Source: Azotobacter paspali (GTDB lineage: Bacteria; Pseudomonadota; Gammaproteobacteria; Pseudomonadales; Pseudomonadaceae). From it: a stretch of 64,000 nt of DNA. The translations under genes and the position numbers were made by a program. This document shows, piece by piece, positions 43,592 to 52,930 of this stretch. The stretch lies in the NCBI RefSeq assembly GCF_042434745.1, contig NZ_JBHLSS010000036.1; one strand, written 5' to 3'. How positions within the stretch are numbered: the first letter of the stretch is position 1; the number at the start of each line of letters is the position of its first letter. The notes below the pieces were generated by a model. That model was not told where the DNA came from. It did no database searches and saw only the letters and a list, made by a program, of their open reading frames with translations.

Positions 43592-44794
43592 ATGTCCAGA
43601 TCCCTGCTCGAACAACTCCCCGAAATCGTCGCCCGCGGGCGACAGGTCGCCGAAAGAATCCTGGAAAGCCTCGAAAGCCGCCACCGCGTCGGCCTGCAGA
43701 CCCGCGAATGGGGGCTGCCGTCGAAGGATGCCAGGGAAGCCGATTGGATTCGTGCCGATCTGCGCCAGGACGCCCTGGCCTCGGTGCAAGGCGGTCTGTT
43801 CGGCGAGGTGCGCCTGTCGTTCGGCAATGCCGCCGCGCCGGACCGGACGCCCTGGCGCAACCGCCTGATCTACGGCGACAACCTGCTGGCCATGGCCGCG
43901 CTGCTGGCCGGCGACTCGCCGAGCGGCATGCCCGCTCGGCGCGGCGGAATCGATCTGATCTATATCGATCCGCCATTCGACTCCAGGGCCGACTACCGCA
44001 TCAGGGTCAACTTGCCCGGCGTGGAACTGGAACAGCGGCCGACGGTGCTGGAACAGTTCGCCTAATGCGACACCTGGAGCGACGGCACCGCCTCCTACCT
44101 GGAAATGCTCGTCCCCAGGCTGATCCTGATGCGCGAACTGCTGAGCAAGAGCGGCTCGATCTGCATCCACATCGGCATGCAGGTGAGCCACTACGTGAAA
44201 GCCGTGGCCGACGAGATTTTCGGCAAAGCCAATTTCAACACCGAAATCGTGTGGTCCTACGGAGCCCCGAGCGGTGGCAGGGCCGCCGGGAACAAGATGG
44301 TGAAGGCGCACGAATACCTGCTGTGGTATGTGAAAAACTACGGGGAGCATTTCCACCGCAAGGAGTACCTGCCTTATTCGGAAAAATACATCGAAAACCG
44401 CTTCATCGAGGTCGACGGGCATGGCAGGGGGTATCGGACCAGGGAACGGGAGAAAGGTTGCTTCGAACGCCAGTATCCGGACGAGAGCAAGGGCGTTCCG
44501 CTTTCCACGGTGTGGACGGACGTCAAGCAGCTTTACGCCCATCACTACATCAAGCGGAAAAACCAGGAGACCGGCTACGACACGCAGAAACCCGAGGACC
44601 TCCTCGAACGGGTGATCAACTCGGCTTGTCCCGAGAACGGCTTGGTCGCCAATTTCTTTGGCGATTCGGGCACCACCGCCGCTGTCACGGAACGGCTCGG
44701 CCGCCGCTGGATCACCATCATGCGCAAGCGGCTGATCGACCGGAACGCCCGGCCGTTCCTCTATCCGGCTACAACGATCTGCTCGGGCGCCTGA
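43592..44794 (+). pseudogene. Type III DNA methyltransferase (Mod), nonsense mutation and 3' deletion
   Basis: The reading begins MSRSLLEQLPEIVARGRQVA (ATG 43592; an ATG at 43577 adds five residues). The catalytic motif IDLIYIDPPFDSRADYR and the later SAM motif ANFFGDSGTTAAV show a beta-class (type III) adenine methyltransferase. An in-frame TAA at 44063-44065 interrupts EQFA-stop-CDTWSDGTASYLEML, where homologues have a Tyr codon, so one base change explains it. At the far end the Mod sequence stops after RNARPFLY and jumps into Res sequence, so the Mod C-terminus is lost. Confidence 0.85.
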
Positions 44795-45594
44795 CCCGGC
44801 GCATCGGCCAGCCACTGCCCAGGGGCAATAGGATCGCCGCCCATGTGGCCAAGCCCTATCTGCAGGCGAACACCGCCGAACTCGCCGGTTGGATCGATCG
44901 CTATATCAAGGAGCGCCTGTTCGGCCGGCCGTTCGAGCCACTGGCCGACGAGAACTGACGCCTGCTGCTGTTGCAGCCGGTGCTGGAATACATCGTCCGG
45001 GTCTTCGCCCTGGCCCTGGTGGAGAGCGAACAGCTCCAGCCGCAGGGCGAACCGGACGTGAAGCACCGTTACCTGTCGGGAGTGGCGAAGCTGACGATGC
45101 GGGGGCAGCATTCGCAAGCGGTGAACAAATGCATCTACGAATGATTGGGCTGGCCGGCGCGCAACGGCGGCTTGGAGCGCTGCTTCATCCAGTGGGCCTG
45201 CGTGGACGCCAGTATTCTGGCCCTCTGCAGGATCAGCGAGAACCGCCATACCTTCGCGCATTTGCGCTATGTACGGCAGGACGGCTTGCCGGCGTTCTAC
45301 TGTCCGGACTTTCTGCTGCGCACCAGCGACGCCCTTTATCTGGTGGAAACCAAGGCGCGGAAGGATGTGAATCGCCCAGACGTGCAGCACAAGCTGAAGG
45401 CCGCGCAGACCTGGTGCGAGCGGATCGATGTCTTGCTGCTCGAACAGCGCCAAGCGCTGTCCCGGCATCACGTGTTACTGGGTGAAAGCCTGTTCCACGA
45501 CTGGCGCGTCAAGGGGGCCAGCCTGGCGGAGCTGTTGCGCTTCGGCAGGAGCTGGCCCGTTGCTGCTATCGAGCGGCAGAGTCGTCTGTTCTGA
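44767..45594 (+). pseudogene. Type III restriction endonuclease (Res), C-terminal remnant
   Basis: In one frame: GYNDLLGRLTRRIGQPLPRG, ERLFGRPFEPLADEN, TGA (44956-44958), VKHRYLSGVAKLTMRGQH, CIYE, TGA (45142-45144), LGWPARNGGLERCFIQWACV, AFYCPDFLLRTSDALYLVET and on to a normal stop. This matches the C-terminal third of type III Res, including the PD...(D/E)xK-like nuclease region (SPDFL-VETK type). The helicase domain and start are gone, fused onto the truncated mod. Two stops confirm inactivation. Confidence 0.8.
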
Positions 45595-45598
45595 GGGC

Positions 45599-46294
45599 TC
45601 AGACCTGTGCCGCGTCGATCTCCCGGTAGGCGTGTTCCAGCCAGACCTTCAGCCGCTGCCGCTCCAGCAGGTTCAAGGTGTCGGAGCCGGCATCGGCGCG
45701 GTTCCGCGCTGCCCAGAAGCTGTAGCCGTTGCGGTCGATCTTGTTCATCAGCGGCGGATGCAGGCGCTTCAGGCCGACGACGGTGGCGTTCAGGTCCTGT
45801 GCGCGCTGCTGCGCCTCGGAGTTGTCCAGGGCCACGAATTCGCCGTCGCGCACCTGGTTGCGCACCAGCACGTAGTCGAGGCGGGCGCCGAACTGGTCGA
45901 GCAGCCGCTCGAGCAGATTCACCGAGTCCTGGCCCGAGTCCATGACGTTCCAGTAGCGGATGGCGATGCCCAGCTCGGCGGCCAGTTCTAGCACGCCCGA
46001 CTCCTCCATCCACTGGCTGAGCGGCTGGTGGGTTTGCGCGGCGAGATCGACGAGAATGCGCCGTTCCGGCTGCTCGCTGGCGGTTTCGAGAATGGCGTCC
46101 AGGCTCTGGTAGCTGTCGATGACGGTGGGGGAGGCGTAGTCGCCGTAGTAGCGCAGCAGGGCACCGTGGGAACGGTCGGTATCGAAGCCGATGAACGGCA
46201 GGTCGCGGTCGATCATGTACTGGGCCAGCAATCGGGCCACCACCGATTTGCCCACGCCACCCTTTTCGCCGCCCACCAGATGAATGATCGCCAT
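45599..46294 (-). CDS. MinD/ParA-type P-loop ATPase (orphan)
   Basis: 231 residues. The deviant Walker A motif GGEKGGVGKS is at residues 8-17, FIGFDTDRSHG follows the family's switch I pattern, and RRILVDLAAQTHQPLSQWME carries the Walker B region. The signature lysine marks the ParA/MinD/MipZ superfamily, which forms ATP-dependent dimers to position DNA or proteins. No parB, minC or conjugation gene lies beside it. It is 4 bases from the end of the convergent Res remnant. The cellular role is unknown. Confidence 0.8.
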   Translation of the reverse strand: MAIIHLVGGEKGGVGKSVVARLLAQYMIDRDLPFIGFDTDRSHGALLRYYGDYASPTVIDSYQSLDAILETASEQPERRILVDLAAQTHQPLSQWMEESGVLELAAELGIAIRYWNVMDSGQDSVNLLERLLDQFGARLDYVLVRNQVRDGEFVALDNSEAQQRAQDLNATVVGLKRLHPPLMNKIDRNGYSFWAARNRADAGSDTLNLLERQRLKVWLEHAYREIDAAQV

Positions 46295-46568
46295 GTATTC
46301 CTCCTGAATTGAATTGGTCGCACCGAGAAAATGTCTGCAGAGTTTGACGCCTCTTCATGACCAATGGATAACGCTTCGGTTCCGGCGTTCGCGGATTTAG
46401 CCACCATCGGGGCGGCGCCAGGCAGAAGCATTGCGAACGGGTTCGCTTCCGGCGATCCCGTTTTCCCGGCAAGACCTTGAAAAGGGCGAGGGTTGCCGGC
46501 ACCCGTTTCGCGACGGTAACGCACCGTTCGCGCGGGATGCCGTCGTCGCCGGCCGGGATGGCAGCCCC
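46295..46568. other. Intergenic region between the ATPase and cation transporter genes
   Basis: About 270 bases with divergent promoters expected. GGAGGAAT precedes the ATPase start on the minus strand. No additional gene was recognised. Confidence 0.5.
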
Positions 46569-46599
46569 TTGACCCTGAAGCCGCTACAGGGTGTGCAAT
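46569..46599 (+). promoter_or_regulatory. MerR-family metal-responsive promoter/operator
   Basis: -35 TTGACC (46569-46574) and -10 TGCAAT (46594-46599) are 19 bases apart. The spacer contains the dyad ACCCTG (46572-46577) and CAGGGT (46587-46592). The overlong spacer with a central dyad is the hallmark of promoters twisted open by MerR-type activators such as CadR, PbrR or ZntR. No merR-type gene is in the window, so the regulator acts from elsewhere. Confidence 0.8.
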
Positions 46600-46629
46600 C
46601 TCCAGAACATTCATTCGGAGAAGAAATCC

Positions 46630-47268
46630 ATGTCCGGTTGCTGCACGTCCTGTTCGTCCACGCCCACGGCCGACCCGCGTTTTCGCCGGGCCTTGTGGCT
46701 GGCCCTGTTCATCAACCTGGCGATGTTCGCCCTGGAGATCGGCGCCGGAATCAAGGCCGGCTCGGTGTCGCTGCTGGCGGATGCCGTAGACTTCGCCGGC
46801 GATGCGGCCAACTACGGTATTTCCTTGGCCGTGCTGGCCATGGGCTTGACTTGGCGGGCGCGGGCGGCGCTGGTCAAGGGGCTCAGCATGGCGGCATTCG
46901 GTATTTTCGTAGTGGCCAAGGCCGGCTGGGAGGCCTTCGTCGGCATTCCGCCCGAGCCGCTGACTATGGGCGTGGTCGCCGTCCTGGCGCTGCTCGCCAA
47001 CGCCGGCGTAGCGCTGATGCTCTATGCCTTCCGCGACGGCGACGCCAACATGCGTTCGGTCTGGCTGTGCAGCCGCAACGACGCCATCGGCAACCTGGCG
47101 GTGATGTTCGCCGCCGCCGGCGTGTTCAGTACCGGCTCGGGCTGGCCGGACTTGCTGGTGGCATTACTGATGGGCGGCCTGGCGCTCAGCGCGGGCGTCG
47201 CCGTGGTGCGCCAGGCACGCCAGGAACTGAAGCCGGCGGTCGTCCAGGTGCCGACGCAGATCCTTTGA
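46630..47268 (+). CDS. Cation (heavy-metal) efflux protein, CDF-like
   Basis: 212 residues from ATG 46630, chosen because GGAGAAG lies 8 bases upstream and the MerR-type promoter ends 30 bases before. The N-terminus has a cysteine cluster (MSGCCTSCSSTP). About six membrane segments follow, with putative metal sites in LADAVDFAGDAANYG and SRNDAIGNLAVMF, as in cation diffusion facilitators. There is no long C-terminal cytoplasmic domain. With its promoter it is likely induced by Cd, Pb or Zn; the actual metal is not certain. Confidence 0.85.
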   Translation: MSGCCTSCSSTPTADPRFRRALWLALFINLAMFALEIGAGIKAGSVSLLADAVDFAGDAANYGISLAVLAMGLTWRARAALVKGLSMAAFGIFVVAKAGWEAFVGIPPEPLTMGVVAVLALLANAGVALMLYAFRDGDANMRSVWLCSRNDAIGNLAVMFAAAGVFSTGSGWPDLLVALLMGGLALSAGVAVVRQARQELKPAVVQVPTQIL

Positions 47269-47411
47269 AGCGCCCCTGTCGTGCATGAGCACGCCCTGTG
47301 CGATCCGGAACGCTGGCGGAAAGCCGGCAACGGGCGCCCAGGCGGCGCGGCGAGGATCTCCCGGCGCGTCGGCCAGGCTGACGGGCGCCGGGAAAAACGG
47401 TCACGCCGGTT

Positions 47412-47430
47412 TTTACGGCTTCTTTACGGC
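47412..47430 (+). promoter_or_regulatory. Tandem TTTACGGC repeat, candidate KdpE operator
   Basis: TTTACGGC occurs at 47412-47419 and 47423-47430, 11 bases apart start to start, about one helical turn. This is the layout expected for an OmpR-type response regulator dimer, and it resembles the T-rich repeat bound by KdpE upstream of kdpFABC in other bacteria. Here it sits 57 bases before kdpD. Confidence 0.55.
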
Positions 47431-47486
47431 AACGCCTCGGCAAACTGGCAATACTGGCGGCCAATTCGATCTACCCTTGCCTGCAT

Positions 47487-50111
47487 ATGACCCATGCCAT
47501 GAACGAAGCCCGCGATGTTCCCGAGCGGACGGCCGCGCAGTCCAGCCACGGCGAAGGGAGTGGTCGGCTCAGGCGCGGACGGCTGAGAATCTATTTCGGC
47601 GCGGCGCCCGGAGTAGGCAAGACCCTGGCTATGCTCCAGGCCGCCACGGAACTGCTGCGCCAGGGCGTCGAACTGCGGGTTGGCAGCCTCGACTGCGCCG
47701 ACGATACCACCCGCGGCGAGTTGCGGATGCGGCTCGCCGCGCTGCCGGGCGGCCGGGACGTGGCCGGCGAACTGGACCTCGATGCGCTGCTGGCACGTCC
47801 GCCGGCCCTGCTGCTGGTCGATCGCTTGGCGCGCGCCAATCCGCCCGGCAGCCGCCATGCCCAGCGCTGGCAGGATGTGCAGGAATTGTTGGCTGCCGGC
47901 ATCGATGTCCATGCCACCCTCGACGTGTCGCACCTGGAAAGCCTGAAGAACCGGGTCGAAGCCCTGACCGGCCAGCCGGTGACCGAAACGCTGCCCGACT
48001 GGCTGCTGGAGGAGGCTCACGAGGTGCTGCTGATCGACTGCCTGCCGGGCGAACTGCGGGACTTCGCGCCGACCACCCTGGCCGCGCTGCGCGCCCTTGC
48101 CCTACAGGTGGTGGCTGGGCGCGCCGACAGCGAGGTGCAACGCCACTACCGGCCTTCCGGGCGCGAGGCGCCTGCCGTACTCGGTCGCCTGCTGGTGGCG
48201 GTGGACGGCGACGAGCAGTCCGAACAGTTGGTGCGCCATGCCAGCCAGGTGGCGCGGCGACGCCAGTTGCCCTGGACGCTGGTCCATGTGGACGATGGCC
48301 GCGCGCGCGGCGAGGAGTCCCGCCGCCTGCTGCAGGCGGCTCAGCGGCTGGCCGAGCGCCTGGGCGGCGAAGTGGTCGGTTTGCTCGGCGATGAGGTCGC
48401 CGATACCCTGCTGCGCCACGCCCGCGAGCGCTGCGCCAGCGTGTTGCTGGTTGGCGGCCATCGCCGCCGCTGGTTCGGCAGGGGCGTGGTCGAGCGCCTG
48501 CTGCGCAGGGCGCGCGGCCTGGAGATCGGCGTGCTAGCCGCCGAAGAGGCGGTTTCCGCGCCGTCGTTCGCCGTGCGTGGCTTCGTCGGCGGTCCGCTCG
48601 ACTATGCCCTGGCACTGTTCGCCACGCTGCTGGCCAGCGTCGTGGCCTGGGCCTTCTCACGGATGCTGGCGCTACAGAACATTTCCCTGGTGTTTTTCGC
48701 CGCCGTCCTGCTGGTCGCCGTGCGCAGCGGCTTCGGCCCCGCGCTGTGCTGCGCGCTGCTGTCCTTCTTCGCCTACGACCTGCTGTTCATTGCGCCGACC
48801 TTTTCGCTGATCGTGGCGCATCGGGTGGATGTGCTGAGCCTGCTGTTCTTCCTGCTCATGTCCGCGCTGACCGGCAACCTGGCGACCCGCCAACGCCGGC
48901 GGATGCAGGCGCTGCGCGAGACCCAGGCGGAAACCGCGGCGTTGCTCGAGCTGACCCGCAAGCTGAGCGCCGCCACCGACCGGCGCGCGGTGCTGGCCGC
49001 CGCCGTGGAGCAGTTCGCCGCTTGGCGCGATCTCGACGTCTGCCTGCTCGGCCCCGATGGCGCCGGCGCTCTGCGGGTCGAGGCGGGCGTCGTCGGCGAG
49101 CTCGGCAAAAGCGAGCGGGCCACCGCCGAATGGGTCTGGCAGCACGAATTGCCGGCCGGCCTCGGTACCGACACCTTGCCCGACGGCCGCTGGTGGTGGT
49201 GGCCGCTGTCCGGCGAGCGCGGCCCCCTGGCTCTACTCGGCATCGCCCCGCGGGACGGCCGGCCGCTGCCAGCATCCCGCCGCCACCGGCTGGTCGCCCT
49301 CTGTCAGCCGCTGGCCCAGGCCTTGGCGCGCGCGCAACTGGCCGAGGAACTGCAGGCTGCCCGGCTGCGCGGGGAGACCGAGCAGTTGCGCAGCGCCCTG
49401 CTGGCTTCGGTGTCCCACGATCTGCGCACGCCGCTCACCGTCATGCACGGCGCCATCGACAGCCTGCTGACCCTGGACGGGCAGATCGCCGTCGCCGACC
49501 GCCGCGAGCTGCTGGAAAGTACCCGCGATGAGGCCGAGCGGCTCGACCGCTATATCCAGAATCTGCTGGACATGACCCGCCTCGGCCACGGCGGTCTCAA
49601 GCTGGAGCGCGACTGGGTAGTGCCGGCGGACATCGTCGCCAGCTCCCTGCAGCGCCTGCGCCCGGTGCTGGCGTCCTTCCGCCTGCAGACGCGCATCGCC
49701 GGGGAACTGCCGCTGCTGCATGTGCACGCGGCGCTGATCGAACAGGCGCTGGTCAACGTCCTGGAAAACGCCGCGCGCTTCTCGCCGCCCGGCGGCCGCT
49801 TGCGGGTGGTGGTCGACAGCGACGGCGGCGAACTGCGCCTGTCGGTGAGCGACCAGGGACCCGGCATCCCGCCAGCGGAACGGGAACAGATCTTCGACAT
49901 GTTCTATACCGCGGCTCGTGGCGACCGCGGCGGCCCCGGCACCGGCCTGGGCCTGGCGATCTGCCAGGGCATTCTCGGCGCCCATGGCGGGCGGGTGACG
50001 GTGGGCGAGGGGTTGGACGGGCAGGGCGCCACCCTGACCCTGCATTTGCCGTTGCAGCCGCAGCCGCCGGGCGAGAGCGATCGCGACGACGAGGCGCCGG
50101 TCCTGCCATGA
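47487..50111 (+). CDS. kdpD: Sensor histidine kinase KdpD
   Basis: 874 residues. The N-terminal KdpD domain (about 28-235) has Walker A FGAAPGVGKT and PPGSRHAQRWQDVQELLAAG. A Usp-like domain follows (about 240-355), then four clustered membrane helices (about 375-460) and a GAF-like region. HisKA has SVSHDLRTPL with the phosphorylated His, and HATPase has NVLENAARFS and GTGLGLAICQGILG. KdpD senses low K+ or turgor. The N-domain is divergent: VDELAHTN of typical KdpD is VDRLARAN, and the ETHGRxET block is replaced. No kdpFABC is nearby. Overlaps kdpE by 4 bases. Confidence 0.9.
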   Translation: MTHAMNEARDVPERTAAQSSHGEGSGRLRRGRLRIYFGAAPGVGKTLAMLQAATELLRQGVELRVGSLDCADDTTRGELRMRLAALPGGRDVAGELDLDALLARPPALLLVDRLARANPPGSRHAQRWQDVQELLAAGIDVHATLDVSHLESLKNRVEALTGQPVTETLPDWLLEEAHEVLLIDCLPGELRDFAPTTLAALRALALQVVAGRADSEVQRHYRPSGREAPAVLGRLLVAVDGDEQSEQLVRHASQVARRRQLPWTLVHVDDGRARGEESRRLLQAAQRLAERLGGEVVGLLGDEVADTLLRHARERCASVLLVGGHRRRWFGRGVVERLLRRARGLEIGVLAAEEAVSAPSFAVRGFVGGPLDYALALFATLLASVVAWAFSRMLALQNISLVFFAAVLLVAVRSGFGPALCCALLSFFAYDLLFIAPTFSLIVAHRVDVLSLLFFLLMSALTGNLATRQRRRMQALRETQAETAALLELTRKLSAATDRRAVLAAAVEQFAAWRDLDVCLLGPDGAGALRVEAGVVGELGKSERATAEWVWQHELPAGLGTDTLPDGRWWWWPLSGERGPLALLGIAPRDGRPLPASRRHRLVALCQPLAQALARAQLAEELQAARLRGETEQLRSALLASVSHDLRTPLTVMHGAIDSLLTLDGQIAVADRRELLESTRDEAERLDRYIQNLLDMTRLGHGGLKLERDWVVPADIVASSLQRLRPVLASFRLQTRIAGELPLLHVHAALIEQALVNVLENAARFSPPGGRLRVVVDSDGGELRLSVSDQGPGIPPAEREQIFDMFYTAARGDRGGPGTGLGLAICQGILGAHGGRVTVGEGLDGQGATLTLHLPLQPQPPGESDRDDEAPVLP

Positions 50112-50806
50112 GCGGTACGCAGCAAAGCATCCTGGTGATCGACGACGAGGCGCAGATCCGCAAGTTCCTGCGCATCAGCCTCGTCGCCCACGGTTACCGG
50201 GTACTGGAGGCCGGCTGCGGTCGCGAAGGATTGACATTGGCGGCCGAGGCGCGGCCCGATCTGCTGGTACTCGATCTGGGGCTGCCGGACATGGACGGCA
50301 AGGAACTGCTCGCCGAACTGCGGCGCGACTCCCAGGTACCGGTGCTGGTGCTTTCGGTACGTGCCGGCGACGGCGAGAAGGTGTTGGCGCTGGACGGCGG
50401 CGCCAACGACTACGTGACCAAGCCCTTCAGCATCCGCGAACTGCTCGCCCGGGTGCGCGTGCTGCTGCGCCGGCCGGCTCCGCCCGGACAGGGGCCGGGC
50501 ACGCTGAACTGCGGCCCGCTGGTGATGGATCTGGACAACCGGCGGGTCGAGCTCGACGGCCGGGAAATCGCCCTGACGCGCAAGGAGTACGACGTGCTGG
50601 CCATGCTCGCCCGCCATCCGGGGCGCATCGTCACCCAGCAGCAGTTGCTCAGGGATATCTGGGGGCCGACCCATGTCGAGGACAGCCATTACCTGCGGGT
50701 GGTGGTCGGTCACCTGCGCCAGAAGCTCGGCGACGATCCCGCCGATCCCCGTTTCATCGTCACCGAGGCGGGCATCGGCTACCGCCTGCGCGAGCAGGCC
50801 CCGTGA
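50108..50806 (+). CDS. kdpE: Response regulator KdpE
   Basis: 232 residues. The receiver domain has DDEAQIRKFL and the phosphorylated Asp in LLVLDLGLPDMDG, plus the conserved YVTKPFS. The winged-helix DNA-binding domain has LTRKEYDVLAMLARHPGRIV and YLRVVVGHLRQKLGDDPADP. Partner of KdpD by overlap (ATGA). With kdpFABC missing here, its local target may be the operon itself, including kup. Confidence 0.92.
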   Translation: MSGTQQSILVIDDEAQIRKFLRISLVAHGYRVLEAGCGREGLTLAAEARPDLLVLDLGLPDMDGKELLAELRRDSQVPVLVLSVRAGDGEKVLALDGGANDYVTKPFSIRELLARVRVLLRRPAPPGQGPGTLNCGPLVMDLDNRRVELDGREIALTRKEYDVLAMLARHPGRIVTQQQLLRDIWGPTHVEDSHYLRVVVGHLRQKLGDDPADPRFIVTEAGIGYRLREQAP

Positions 50807-50864
50807 GCCGCCGCCTGTTTTCCTGTCCGGGCCGGGCAGGCAGTCATTGTCCAGGAGTGCATTC

Positions 50865-52763
50865 ATGAGCGAACTCGCGCTGCAGTCGAACCACCGGCCT
50901 CAGGCCTCATCCGGGCTGGGTCTGCTGGTCGCCGCCACCGGCGTGGTCTACGGCGACATTGGTACCAGCCCGTTGTATACCCTGAAGGAAGTGTTCGCCG
51001 GTCATTACGGGGTGCGGGCCGACTACGACGGGGTACTCGGCGTTCTGTCGCTGATTTTCTGGTCGCTGATCTGGGTGGTGTCGCTCAAGTACGTGTCGTT
51101 CATCCTGCGCGCCGACAACGATGGCGAGGGCGGTGCGATGGCGCTGACCGCCCTGGCCCGCGGCGCCACCGCCGCTTACCCGCGCCTGAGCCGGGCGCTG
51201 GTGCTGCTCGGTCTGTTCGGCGTCGCGCTGTTCTATGGCGACAGCGTGATCACGCCGGCGATTTCAGTGCTGTCGGCGGTCGAGGGCCTGGAGCTCGCCT
51301 TCGCGGGGCTGGAGCAGTGGGTGATTCCCCTGGCGCTTGCGGTGCTGATCGCCCTGTTCCTGATCCAGCGGCACGGCACGGCGCGTATCGGCACCCTTTT
51401 CGGCCCGGTGATGGTCGTCTGGTTCGCCGTGCTCGGCCTGCTCGGCCTGTACGGCATCCTGCAGCAGCCCGAAGTGTTGCTGGCGCTCAATCCCTGGTGG
51501 GCGGCGAACTTCTTCATCGTCCATCCGGGGCTCGGCGTGGCCATCCTCGGCGCGGTGGTGCTGGCGTTGACCGGCGCCGAGGCGCTGTATGCCGACATGG
51601 GCCACTTCGGTCGCCGGCCCATCGCCCGCGCCTGGTTCCTGCTGGTGCTGCCGGGACTGGTGCTCAACTATTTCGGCCAGGGCGCGCTGCTGCTGGCGGA
51701 CCCGGAGGCGGCGCGCAACCCCTTCTATCTGCTGGCGCCCGGCTGGGCCTTGCTGCCGATGATCGTGCTTGCCACCCTGGCCACCATCATCGCCTCCCAG
51801 GCAGTGATTTCCGGCGCTTTCTCCCTGACCCGCCAGGCGATTCAGCTCGGCTATGTGCCGCGCATGCAGGTCCAGCACACTTCCAGCGCGGAGGAGGGGC
51901 AGGTCTACATCGGCGTGGTCAACTGGATACTGATGGTCGGCGTAGTGCTGCTGGTGCTCGGCTTCGGCTCGTCCGGGGCGCTGGCCTCGGCCTACGGCGT
52001 GGCGGTGACCGGCACCATGCTGATCACCACCCTGCTGGTGGCGGCGGTAATGCTGCTTTTGTGGAAGATGCCGCGTTGGCTGGCGATCCCGCTGTTGCTG
52101 GGTTTTTTGCTGGTCGACAGCCTGTTCTTCGCCGCCAACGTGCCGAAGATCTTCCAGGGCGGGGCCTTCCCGGTGATCGCCGGAATCGGTTTGTTTATCT
52201 TGATGACCACCTGGAAACGCGGCAAGGAAACCCTGATCGAATGCCTGGGGGAAAGTGCCTTGCCGTTGCCGGCCTTCATCGACAGCGTGCGTCTGCAGCC
52301 ACCCCATCGGGTACAGGGCACCGCGGTGTTCCTCGCCGCCCGGGCCGATGTGGTGCCCCATGCGTTGCTGCACAACCTGCTGCACAACCAGGTGCTGCAC
52401 GAACGGGTAGTGCTGCTCACGGTGGTTTCCGAGGACACGCCGCGCGTGCCGCAAGACAAGTGCTTCCAGGTCTACAGCTACGGCGAGGGCTTCTACCGGG
52501 TGGCACTGCACTTTGGCTTCATGGAGGAGCCAGACATTCCCCACGCCCTGCGCCTGAGCCACCTGGAGAACCTCGATTTCAGCCCCATGCGCACCACCTA
52601 CTTCCTCAGCCGGGAAACCCTCATCCCGACCCGGGGCATCGGCATGGTCTACTGGCGCGAGGCCCTGTTCGTGTTCATGCAGAAGAACGCCAACAGCAGC
52701 ATGCGCTACTTCCAGTTGCCGGCGAACCGGGTGATCGAGCTGGGGACGCAGGTGGAGATTTAG
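50865..52763 (+). CDS. kup: Low-affinity potassium transporter Kup
   Basis: 632 residues from ATG 50865 with CAGGAG 9 bases upstream; the open frame upstream lies inside kdpE. About twelve membrane helices; GVVYGDIGTSPLYTLKEVFA is the family start and FYGDSVITPAISVLSAVEGL the second signature. A C-terminal cytoplasmic part follows. Kup imports K+ by proton symport. It lies 58 bases after kdpE in the same direction, so co-transcription is likely. Confidence 0.95.
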   Translation: MSELALQSNHRPQASSGLGLLVAATGVVYGDIGTSPLYTLKEVFAGHYGVRADYDGVLGVLSLIFWSLIWVVSLKYVSFILRADNDGEGGAMALTALARGATAAYPRLSRALVLLGLFGVALFYGDSVITPAISVLSAVEGLELAFAGLEQWVIPLALAVLIALFLIQRHGTARIGTLFGPVMVVWFAVLGLLGLYGILQQPEVLLALNPWWAANFFIVHPGLGVAILGAVVLALTGAEALYADMGHFGRRPIARAWFLLVLPGLVLNYFGQGALLLADPEAARNPFYLLAPGWALLPMIVLATLATIIASQAVISGAFSLTRQAIQLGYVPRMQVQHTSSAEEGQVYIGVVNWILMVGVVLLVLGFGSSGALASAYGVAVTGTMLITTLLVAAVMLLLWKMPRWLAIPLLLGFLLVDSLFFAANVPKIFQGGAFPVIAGIGLFILMTTWKRGKETLIECLGESALPLPAFIDSVRLQPPHRVQGTAVFLAARADVVPHALLHNLLHNQVLHERVVLLTVVSEDTPRVPQDKCFQVYSYGEGFYRVALHFGFMEEPDIPHALRLSHLENLDFSPMRTTYFLSRETLIPTRGIGMVYWREALFVFMQKNANSSMRYFQLPANRVIELGTQVEI

Positions 52764-52930
52764 AGAGTTGCCATGACTGCGCGCGGTGTTTCCTTGCGGT
52801 CCGGCCCAGGACGTGGCGGCGTGGCGCGCCGGGGGATGGCCATGGCCGGAAGGTTCCGTTGTGGAAAGGTATCGGCTGCCTTGCCCGATCTTTCCGCTCC
52901 TTCGAGCATAGACGAAACCGGAGCGGCTCA

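Noticed and set aside
47285..48394. 369-residue plus-strand ORF overlapping the kdpD start
   Set aside because: Wrong frame of kdpD; Arg/Gly/Ala-rich with no motifs.
51264..52562. 432-residue minus-strand ORF opposite kup
   Set aside because: Gln/His/Arg-rich antisense translation of the kup membrane helices.
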